A stretch of 7,002 bases of DNA from Firmicutes bacterium UBA5493 (GTDB lineage: Bacteria > Bacillota > Limnochordia > Darwinibacteriales > Darwinibacteriaceae), in contig DIPH01000033.1 in the NCBI GenBank assembly GCA_002424045.1, forward strand, positions 1-7,002, written 5' to 3'. Both the position numbers and the translations under genes were made by a program. Below, in pieces: positions 1-4,886 of this stretch; the stretch's first letter is position 1, and each line of letters opens with the position of its first letter. Under the pieces are notes generated by a model. It ran no database searches. It saw only the letters and a program-made list of their open reading frames with translations, and was not told the origin of the DNA.

Positions 1-32
1 TCTCGTGGTGGGAGAGTAACTCGTCGCCAAGA
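1..32 (+). rRNA. rrf: 5S ribosomal RNA, 3' end only (partial)
   Basis: The first ~32 bases match the 3' part of a bacterial 5S rRNA: the GGTGGGAGAGTA segment (loop E/helix IV region), then a CTCGTCGCCAAG closing strand. Compare the GTGAGAGTAGGACGCCGCCAAGC ending of Bacillus 5S, recalled from memory. The 5' part lies left of the window, so pairing of the terminal helix cannot be checked. An intrinsic terminator follows about 65 bases later, as expected for the end of an rRNA operon. The exact mature 3' end (about 30-33) is an estimate. Confidence 0.75.
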
Positions 33-51
33 TTAATTTTCATTGGATGCG

Positions 52-74
52 GTGGCTCGCTTCAGGCGAGTCAC
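52..74 (+). other. Hairpin between 5S rRNA and terminator, possible processing stem
   Basis: GTGGCTCGC (52-60) pairs with GCGAGTCAC (66-74) around the loop TTCAG, giving nine pairs including one G-T. No T-tract follows, so it is not itself a terminator. It lies in the 3' trailer of the rRNA transcript and could be a maturation or stabilising stem; that role is inferred from position only. Confidence 0.4.
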
Positions 75-97
75 TCGCACGCCACGATTAAGTTTGA

Positions 98-123
98 CCC
101 TACACTTCGGTGTAGGGTTTTTT
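98..123 (+). terminator. Rho-independent terminator of the rRNA operon
   Basis: CCCTACAC (98-105) and GTGTAGGG (110-117) form a perfect 8-bp stem, extendable by A97-T118, closed by the very stable TTCG tetraloop. Six T residues follow (118-123). This is a textbook intrinsic terminator on the plus strand and ends the rRNA transcript. The group II intron relic begins five bases after its T-tract. Confidence 0.92.
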
Positions 124-128
124 CAGTG

Positions 129-263
129 GTGCGCCACGCATGGCGCGTAACTTGGCGGTGAAAGTCCGCTACGGAATGCTTGGTTCCTTTTTAGAACACA
201 CTTTCTGACGTACGGTGGTATGGGAGGTCAGCTACTCAATTAATGGTTAGCCTCCTACCCGAT
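129..263 (+). mobile_element. Group IIC (class C) group II intron relic, internally deleted, no intron-encoded protein
   Basis: The 5' end starts GTGCGCC, the group II boundary consensus (GUGYG). It continues with a GCGCCA/TGGCGC hairpin (131-146) and a GCGG-TGAAAGT-CCGC stem-loop (155-169), which resemble the start of domain I in class C introns such as that of Oceanobacillus iheyensis (compared from memory). The 3' end keeps the second strand of domain V (GTACGGTGG, 210-218). It also keeps a complete-looking domain VI: GGG (222-224) with CCC (258-260), AGG (225-227) with CCT (254-256), GCTA (231-234) with TAGC (248-251). A257 is bulged seven bases from a CCCGAT end, the expected branch-point geometry. 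Most of domain I, domains II-IV, the reverse transcriptase gene and the 5' strand of domain V are missing, so the relic should be inactive. It sits just behind an intrinsic terminator, the preferred target of class C introns. The deletion junction lies around 185-209. Confidence 0.8.
222..263 (+). other. Domain VI of the intron relic with bulged branch-point A
   Basis: The stem is GGG/CCC, then unpaired A257, then AGG/CCT, an internal loop (TCA against CT), and GCTA/TAGC closing a loop at 235-247. The bulged A is seven nucleotides from the inferred 3' splice site (after T263), which ends in AT and so fits the AY rule. This part looks intact although domain V just upstream is broken. Confidence 0.7.
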
Positions 264-319
264 TATCAGTGGGTGGTGACGAAATTACTCACAGCGAATT
301 TTACCAGTCAGTGATGTTC

Positions 320-360
320 CGCGAAGAGACCACCGTCCAAAAAGAGGTGATCTCTTCGCG
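320..360. repeat. Long imperfect inverted repeat (hairpin) in intergenic DNA
   Basis: CGCGAAGAGA (320-329) and TCTCTTCGCG (351-360) are perfect 10-base complements. After a C330/A350 mismatch the stem continues with CACC (331-334) and GGTG (346-349) around an 11-base loop. No T-tract follows on either strand, so it is not a typical intrinsic terminator, although it lies downstream of the lipoprotein gene's stop and might end or stabilise that mRNA. Otherwise I see no gene in 264-414, only a weaker GTGGGT/ACTCAC pairing (269-274 with 287-292). Confidence 0.6.
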
Positions 361-414
361 CTCATTGGAGTTTCCTGTCTATTTTCCGAATTCATCCTCT
401 AATTGCTGCAGAAT

Positions 415-1539
415 TCATTGTTCTAGATCAATTGGTTCGACTTCAATCAACTCTCCAGAGGGCATTCTAATGGTGCCCACATACCACACATCCCAGTCGT
501 TGCTGAGCATCTGATCGAAAACGTAAGTCTCGGCATCGTCGGTTCCACCATTCAAGATAATCCTAACTGTGGCTTTTGAAGGTACTTCTTCGACATTGGA
601 GCCTAAGGCGTCATAATAATGGACCCAAATGTGATAGTTGCCCGGCGTGGCCTCTTGTAATAAAACGGTTTCAGGGCCATAACCGTCTGTATCATCTATG
701 TCTAGAATAGGATTACTAGCTTCAGTATCCCCAAAATCACTAGGGATGTCGTTATACCAGTATACATGCCGGTTTTCATCCCAATAGTCGTATGCGGCTA
801 CTACGTTCGGTTCGTCAACACGCCGTTGAAATACGTGAAGATCGACATCGGTGTCTGCTGTATCCCAGCTCAGAATGACCCGAAGATCAAGTCTTGGAAG
901 CGTTACTCTTACTCTCAAAATGTTACTTGTCCCAGCGTTTCCCTGATGATCAAAGACGCGCAATTGAATCGTGTTTGCACCAGGATCTAGTGGTACTGGC
1001 TGTTCAAAATGTCCATCGTCTTCCACCTCGATGTTAAAGACAGTCCCATTCACAATGGCCTGAAGCTGACTTATGGAGATTGCAGTCGTGAGAGGGTTGA
1101 CTTCACCTCTGGTGGTTAAGAGGTCGTTTACATTTCCAGTAAGGGTAAGCATCGCCTCATCCACCACCGCCCCGTCCGTGACGCCAACTAAGGCATCAAG
1201 ATTCACTATAGGACCGTCCGTGTTCAATTCTACCGTGACAGTGGAATCTGCCTTGAGGGTGACCTGCTCTTGATGGTCATTATATCCTTCAAAGCGTACT
1301 TTTAGAGTATGTCCACCAGCTGCTACCTTGGTGAACTGAAAATTCCCTTCGGGGTCGGTGACGACTTGCTTGGAATCCAAAGACACTACTGCACCACTAA
1401 TAGGATTCCTGGTATCCGCCTCCACAACTGAACCTGACAGTGTGTAATTCAACGGAGGTTGGCTACCACCGCCTAAGCACCCAGTGATCAAAACTCCCAC
1501 CAAAACCACGGCAGCCATGAGTTCAAATCTTTTTTCCAT
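415..1539 (-). CDS. Secreted lipoprotein with carboxypeptidase-regulatory-like and YfaP/DUF2135-type domains
   Basis: The 374-residue protein starts with a lipoprotein signal peptide: K3-R4, a hydrophobic stretch 8-19, and lipobox I18-T19-G20-C21. It should be lipid-anchored on the outer face of the membrane at Cys21. Residues ~33-105 look like a carboxypeptidase regulatory-like/PEGA beta-sandwich (SGSVVEADTRNPISGAVV, then DPEGNFQF and GGHTLKV). Residues ~110-213 look like an Ig-like/Big repeat (PLDPGANTIQLRVFDHQGN). Residues 214-374 match the YfaP/DUF2135 pattern, with SWDTADTDVDLHVF at 224 and DIDDTDGYGP at 280, followed by GNYHIWVHYY. The Asp-rich motifs suggest metal binding (inference). 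The ATG is preceded by GGGAGGT (1546-1552) at good spacing. The gene is monocistronic as far as seen and divergent from the XRE operon. Its substrate is unknown; a surface-adhesion or glycan-binding role is only a guess. Confidence 0.85.
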   Translation of the reverse strand: MEKRFELMAAVVLVGVLITGCLGGGSQPPLNYTLSGSVVEADTRNPISGAVVSLDSKQVVTDPEGNFQFTKVAAGGHTLKVRFEGYNDHQEQVTLKADSTVTVELNTDGPIVNLDALVGVTDGAVVDEAMLTLTGNVNDLLTTRGEVNPLTTAISISQLQAIVNGTVFNIEVEDDGHFEQPVPLDPGANTIQLRVFDHQGNAGTSNILRVRVTLPRLDLRVILSWDTADTDVDLHVFQRRVDEPNVVAAYDYWDENRHVYWYNDIPSDFGDTEASNPILDIDDTDGYGPETVLLQEATPGNYHIWVHYYDALGSNVEEVPSKATVRIILNGGTDDAETYVFDQMLSNDWDVWYVGTIRMPSGELIEVEPIDLEQ

Positions 1540-1560
1540 TATTATACCTCCCAGTTCTAG

Positions 1561-1590
1561 ATCTATTTACTTCCAATTGTACGAATAGAT
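1561..1590. repeat. Inverted repeat in the lipoprotein gene's upstream region
   Basis: ATCTATT (1561-1567) and AATAGAT (1584-1590) are perfect complements. TAC (1568-1570) with GTA (1579-1581) extends the stem past a two-base bulge. It lies 22-51 bp upstream of the lipoprotein start. On the minus strand it contains TACAAT (1576-1581), a possible -10 box without a good -35. It could be an operator or a 5' UTR hairpin. The rest of 1591-1758 shows nothing I can support. Confidence 0.4.
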
Positions 1591-1758
1591 TTTGTTTTTG
1601 AAATCACCTTTGCGAATGATCTTGAAGTCTAATTCTTTATGATTAGTGTTGTTGATCCTTATGCCTAGGCTTCTAGCACAGGGGCGACGAATGGGGAAAT
1701 CATTTGCAAATCTCGTACAAGTGTGGAAATTTCTTATGCGCAGATGTGTAAAGGTAGC

Positions 1759-1787
1759 TTGACACGAATAAGTATGCTCTGTATAAT
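1759..1787 (+). promoter_or_regulatory. Consensus sigma-A promoter of the XRE operon
   Basis: The -35 TTGACA (1759-1764) and -10 TATAAT (1782-1787) are both perfect consensus, separated by exactly 17 bp. The predicted transcription start is near 1794. An unregulated promoter of this strength would be very active, which fits control by a repressor at the inverted repeat immediately downstream. Confidence 0.92.
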
Positions 1788-1797
1788 GGAAGCGATA

Positions 1798-1815
1798 TGT
1801 AAAGATGACTTTACA
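1798..1815. promoter_or_regulatory. Putative operator: perfect inverted repeat at the transcription start
   Basis: TGTAAAGATGACTTTACA has perfect 7-base arms around ATGA. It lies about +4 to +21 relative to the predicted start of a consensus promoter. That is a classical position for a repressor that blocks initiation, and the first gene encodes an XRE-type DNA-binding protein, so autorepression is the simplest inference. As RNA it could also form a short 5' hairpin. The repeat contains an ATG (1805) that is in frame with the regulator but is probably not its start. Confidence 0.6.
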
Positions 1816-1825
1816 TTCACAGGAC

Positions 1826-1832
1826 GGGGGTG
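1826..1832 (+). promoter_or_regulatory. Ribosome binding site selecting the TTG start at 1838
   Basis: GGGGGTG lies five bases before TTG (1838) and resembles the GGAGGTG anti-SD complement. The alternative in-frame ATG at 1805 has no Shine-Dalgarno sequence and only about ten bases of predicted leader. Confidence 0.65.
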
Positions 1833-1837
1833 GTGGA

Positions 1838-2056
1838 TTGAATAACCGGTTAGCTGACTTCCGCAAGGAACGGGGGGTTACGCAGGAAGAATTGGCTGAT
1901 GCGTTAGAGGTATCCCGGCAGACGATAAGCTCAATCGAGAATGGGAGGTATAATCCATCTATTGTATTGGCTTTCAAGATTGCTCGGTTTTTTCAAACAG
2001 CGATAGAACAAATTTTTATCTATGACGAACTGGAAGGTGAGAAGGATGGGTGTTAG
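1838..2056 (+). CDS. Small XRE-family HTH transcriptional regulator (YgzD-like)
   Basis: From the TTG start this is a 72-residue protein that is almost entirely one XRE/Cro-C1 helix-turn-helix domain. It begins NNRLADFRKERGVTQEELA, carries the recognition-helix region VSRQTISSIENGRYNPS (25-41), and ends IEQIFIYDE. This is the standard form of the small YgzD-type regulators, which often precede a small membrane protein gene. The TTG is preferred over ATG 1805 because homologous proteins begin at this point, a strong ribosome binding site precedes it, and the ATG lies in the operator-like repeat. There is no ligand-sensing domain, so activity may be controlled by a partner. It probably represses its own operon through the inverted repeat at 1798-1815 (inference). 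The last 11 bp overlap the next gene. Confidence 0.9.
   Translation: MNNRLADFRKERGVTQEELADALEVSRQTISSIENGRYNPSIVLAFKIARFFQTAIEQIFIYDELEGEKDGC
2035..2040 (+). promoter_or_regulatory. Ribosome binding site for the membrane protein gene (start 2046)
   Basis: AGGTGA lies five bases upstream of ATG 2046, inside the 3' end of the regulator gene. The alternative upstream ATG at 2022 has only an AT-rich stretch before it. This fixes the start at 2046 and suggests translational coupling. Confidence 0.55.
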
Positions 2057-2468
2057 AAAACTAGATTTTAGAAAGATCAGGTACATCTCAATACTGCTAT
2101 TGGGGATTGTGTTAGCTATTTTCGGAGGATTTTTCATCCAGGAGCGATGGGGCGGCATCTTGGTTGGCCTTGGCGCAGGATTGTTTGGTATGTCTGGTGC
2201 TCAGTTGATTACCGAACGTGTAATGCAGCGAAACCCAGCGCTTCAAAAGAAAATAAGTATTGAGCAGTCCGATGAGCGCAATGTTCAGATCAACAATTAC
2301 GCCAAGGCAAAGGCGTTCGAGTTTGCCACGTTTCTTGCCTTACCGTTTTTTCTTATCCTAGTTCTCGCTGATGTACCCTTGTCGATTGTGCTCCTGTCAA
2401 TTGCCGTTTATGTCGCCGATTATGCAGTATATCTATGGTTCTTGAACAAGAAGATGAAAGACATCTAA
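2046..2468 (+). CDS. Small four-helix membrane protein, DUF2178-like
   Basis: A 140-residue protein with about four membrane segments: roughly 13-31, 36-55, 92-108 and 111-133. A polar central loop carries Q74-S-D-E-R-N79 followed by NNYAKAKAFEF. This arrangement, two helices, a QxDERN motif and two helices, resembles the DUF2178 group of small membrane proteins, which commonly follow YgzD-type XRE genes. Its biochemical role is not known. The start overlaps the regulator's stop codon by 11 bp, so the two are co-translated. A plausible but unproven idea is that it senses a membrane signal or sequesters the small regulator. No terminator separates it from the MutS-like gene 49 bp downstream. 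Confidence 0.8.
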   Translation: MGVRKLDFRKIRYISILLLGIVLAIFGGFFIQERWGGILVGLGAGLFGMSGAQLITERVMQRNPALQKKISIEQSDERNVQINNYAKAKAFEFATFLALPFFLILVLADVPLSIVLLSIAVYVADYAVYLWFLNKKMKDI

Positions 2469-2502
2469 CAGGAATGCTGATTGAACGTGAGAGAATGGCC
2501 GC

Positions 2503-2512
2503 GGAGGGGTGA
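2503..2512 (+). promoter_or_regulatory. Ribosome binding site of the MutS-like gene
   Basis: GGAGGGGTGA lies five bases before GTG 2518. The alternative in-frame GTG at 2509 lies inside this Shine-Dalgarno sequence, so 2518 is the better start. Confidence 0.6.
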
Positions 2513-2517
2513 CTAAA

Positions 2518-4245
2518 GTGATATCCGACGAATTCAAGGCTACGTTGAGAAGAAACATTCGTTTGTATTTCTTATTATTTCTTGCTGGCACCTTTGCCTA
2601 TTTCGCAATCCTCTTAGGGGGTTCTGTGTTGACGGCCTACTTGTGGCTTTTGCTTCCAGGTGTTGGTTTTGCTGTCTTGGGCTACTTTGAGTATCGTAGG
2701 CTTGAGCGCCGTAAGCTACTTTCCAGACTTCGACAGGAGTGGGGACTTGAAGAGTTAGACAAAGAGCGAAATTACAAGGAGATATCTGGTCTGTTTGAAT
2801 TGGCGCCCCAGACGGACATGGTGATTGATGATCGCACCTGGCATGACTTGAACATGGACATCGTTTTTTCTCGGGTCGATAGAACATTCACTTGGCCCGG
2901 CATTCAACGTCTATATCAACTCATGCGTTCTCCCGAGATCAAGAATGTTGGCAAGATTGGGGAACGGACAGCCATGATCTCTGATCTTCAAACGGACTCG
3001 AAACTTCGCGAAGATGTGCAGGTGATTCTCAGCAAGATGGATGCTCGAGTTGGATCAGGTCTATGCACTCTGCTGTGGGGAAATCCTGAAGTAGATCCTG
3101 TTCACCCACTGTGGCTATACCGGATCATGTTTGTTCTGGCTCTACTCTCACCATTATTGCTCCTTGTAAGCGTACGTTATACAATTGCCATGCTTTTCAT
3201 ATTCCAAGTCAATATGTACTTGCACTTCAAGGTACAGAAGCGGATTCGATCACACTTTGAAGGAGTTCGTTCACTGAGACAGCTTATGAGCATTTCCAGA
3301 AAAATGGCGGGGATTAGAAGCGAATGCCTAGAAAAGCTACTCTCAAAGATTAGAGGATCCTTGGGCGAGGTAAGGGAATTCACCAAAATTGTCCGCTTTG
3401 TCGGTGTTGAGACGACGGACCCGTTTATGCATATGTTCCAACAGTACTTCACTATATTTTTCCTAGCAGAAGTCCGGGGGTTTTATCGGGCCTTGGAATT
3501 TATCGAGGACAATCGTGAGGTGCTCCAAGATTTGTTCATGGCTGTGGGTGAAGTGGATGCTCTGCAATCCGTGGCCTCCTACAGGGACTCCCTGGAGTAC
3601 TATTGCGAGCCTTACTTCGTCAGAAAACGCGGCCTGCAGCTTGAGGAAGCTTATCATCCATTACTTAGCGATCCCATTCCCAATTCCATCGTCGCCAAAG
3701 AACGGGGCCTATTGATTACGGGCTCAAATATGTCAGGGAAATCTACCTTTCTGCGAACGATGGGTTTGAACGTCCTAATGGCTCAGACAATTGGAACCTG
3801 TACATCTAAGTCGTATCAAGCTTGCCCAGTACGTTTACTTACCTCCATTGGGCGGTCTGATAATGTTGTCGAGGGAAAGAGTTATTACTTGGAAGAAGCA
3901 CTCAGCGTACTGAGAATTCTTGAGGTCATTAATGACGATACGACCACCTTGGTCATCTTCGATGAGCTGTATCGCGGTACCAATTCGGAGGAACGAATCT
4001 TTGCGGCTCAGCGTGTTCTAGAGTACCTAGTTTGTCGCAACTCCCTGGTTTTCGTGGCCACCCATGACTTGGAACTGACTAGTCTACTGGCGAACAGTTA
4101 CACCAGCTTGCATTTTAGCGAACGCGTTGGTCAACTGGGGTTAGAATTCGATTACAAACTAAAAAAAGGGCCCGCGACTACGAAGAACGCCATTGCCCTT
4201 TTGCGGTATTTGGGATATCCCAAGGAAATAACGGACCAGAGTTAG
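2518..4245 (+). CDS. Membrane-embedded MutS-like ATPase without a mismatch-recognition domain
   Basis: This 575-residue protein ends in a MutS-type ABC ATPase. Walker A is G402-S-N-M-S-G-K-S-T410 (canonical MutS has GPNMSGKST). Walker B with the catalytic Glu is D482-E-L-Y-R-G-T-N489, the switch His is in T515-H-D517, and the C-terminal LKKGPATTKNAIALLRYLGYP matches the MutS tail. Residues ~104-138 (IDDRTWHDLNMD, then DRTFTWPGIQRLYQLMRSP) match the start of the MutS core domain. The mismatch-binding domain I and connector domain II are absent. The N-terminus instead has two membrane segments (~16-36, 40-58), and two more (~202-220, 224-240) interrupt the core. It is therefore not a classical mismatch-repair MutS; the ATPase should face the cytoplasm. 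Related membrane MutS-like proteins are scattered in Firmicutes and Bacteroidetes with unclear function. It is the third gene of the XRE operon. Confidence 0.9.
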   Translation: MISDEFKATLRRNIRLYFLLFLAGTFAYFAILLGGSVLTAYLWLLLPGVGFAVLGYFEYRRLERRKLLSRLRQEWGLEELDKERNYKEISGLFELAPQTDMVIDDRTWHDLNMDIVFSRVDRTFTWPGIQRLYQLMRSPEIKNVGKIGERTAMISDLQTDSKLREDVQVILSKMDARVGSGLCTLLWGNPEVDPVHPLWLYRIMFVLALLSPLLLLVSVRYTIAMLFIFQVNMYLHFKVQKRIRSHFEGVRSLRQLMSISRKMAGIRSECLEKLLSKIRGSLGEVREFTKIVRFVGVETTDPFMHMFQQYFTIFFLAEVRGFYRALEFIEDNREVLQDLFMAVGEVDALQSVASYRDSLEYYCEPYFVRKRGLQLEEAYHPLLSDPIPNSIVAKERGLLITGSNMSGKSTFLRTMGLNVLMAQTIGTCTSKSYQACPVRLLTSIGRSDNVVEGKSYYLEEALSVLRILEVINDDTTTLVIFDELYRGTNSEERIFAAQRVLEYLVCRNSLVFVATHDLELTSLLANSYTSLHFSERVGQLGLEFDYKLKKGPATTKNAIALLRYLGYPKEITDQS

Positions 4246-4247
4246 CA

Positions 4248-4886
4248 TCACACGAGTTTGTTGCGGTGGGCATAAACGGCTGCTTTGGTACGGTCCTCTA
4301 CTCCGAGTTTGCTCAATACATTGCTGACGTGTGTCTTTACCGTCTTGATGCCTATGAACAACTCGTCGGCAATTTCTTGGTTTGTTTTACCCTCACCGAT
4401 CAGCACAAGGATTTCTAGCTCCCTATCTGTGAGATCACTATGGGGGCGGCGTTCGCCGCTATCGCGCATTTTGGTGAGCATCTTCGTGGCTACCTTTGGT
4501 TCAATGACCGCCTCTTGCTTTACTGCCAGGCGAATTGCATCCACGATTTCATCGGCCTGCGATGTCTTAAGAAGATAGCTCAGCGCTCCTGCCTCCAAGG
4601 CGGGGAAGATGAGATTCTCGTCAATGTAGCTGGTGAGGATAATGATCTGTACGTCAGGCAAGTCTCGTTTGATCTCTGTGGTTGCTTCTACTCCGGTGCC
4701 ATGTTCCATGATGAGATCCATTAGAATTACATCTGGCTTCAGTTTTCGCGCCATTTCTGCAGCAGAACGTCCACTGCCTGCCTGGCCCACAACCTCTAGA
4801 TCGTCTTCAGTCTCTAAGTAGGAGCATATTCCTCGTCTGACCATCTCGTGGTCATCTACCACCATCACTCGGATTTTTTCCATCAT
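4248..4886 (-). CDS. liaR: LiaR-type NarL/FixJ response regulator
   Basis: A 212-residue two-domain response regulator, essentially the same length as Bacillus subtilis LiaR. The receiver domain (~1-122) has the acidic pair D11-D12, the phospho-acceptor D57 (VILMDL), the switch T85 and K107. The C-terminal LuxR-type HTH (~150-205) carries LTDRELEILVLIGEGKTNQEIA and TVKTHVSNVLSKLGV. It should be phosphorylated by the LiaS kinase encoded upstream and activate cell-envelope stress genes. The start ATG overlaps the kinase stop as ATGA (4883-4886) and has AAGGAGG seven bases upstream (4894-4900). A second ATG follows directly, so the protein may begin at Met2. Its stop codon is only 2 bp from the stop of the convergent MutS-like gene. 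Confidence 0.93.
   Translation of the reverse strand: MMEKIRVMVVDDHEMVRRGICSYLETEDDLEVVGQAGSGRSAAEMARKLKPDVILMDLIMEHGTGVEATTEIKRDLPDVQIIILTSYIDENLIFPALEAGALSYLLKTSQADEIVDAIRLAVKQEAVIEPKVATKMLTKMRDSGERRPHSDLTDRELEILVLIGEGKTNQEIADELFIGIKTVKTHVSNVLSKLGVEDRTKAAVYAHRNKLV

Noticed and set aside
264..300. T-box-like GGGTGGT motif after the intron relic
   Set aside because: A T-box needs GGGTGGNACCGCG plus a specifier stem and terminator. Here the sequence continues GACG and no downstream T-tract or synthetase gene follows.
320..360. Hairpin as an intrinsic terminator of the lipoprotein gene
   Set aside because: The minus-strand sequence after the stem is GAACATCAC with no T-run, and the plus strand also lacks one, so only an unspecified hairpin is claimed.
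269..514. 81-residue plus-strand reading frame
   Set aside because: It has no ribosome binding site, crosses the 320-360 hairpin and overlaps the 3' end of the lipoprotein gene on the other strand; composition is not protein-like.
1702..1711. Perfect palindrome ATTTGCAAAT in the divergent intergenic region
   Set aside because: It is short and AT-rich, with no promoter element at a sensible distance; it is likely chance.
1567..1977. 136-residue minus-strand reading frame opposite the promoter and regulator gene
   Set aside because: It lies antisense to the XRE gene and across a consensus promoter. Its sequence looks like no protein family, with scattered Cys/Pro/Arg typical of shadow frames.
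2540..2887. Minus-strand reading frame inside the MutS-like gene
   Set aside because: It is a Cys/Pro-rich shadow frame of a gene with clear MutS motifs, without its own ribosome binding site.
4285..4724. Plus-strand reading frames opposite the response regulator
   Set aside because: They are antisense shadows of a full-length LiaR-type gene with intact receiver and HTH motifs.
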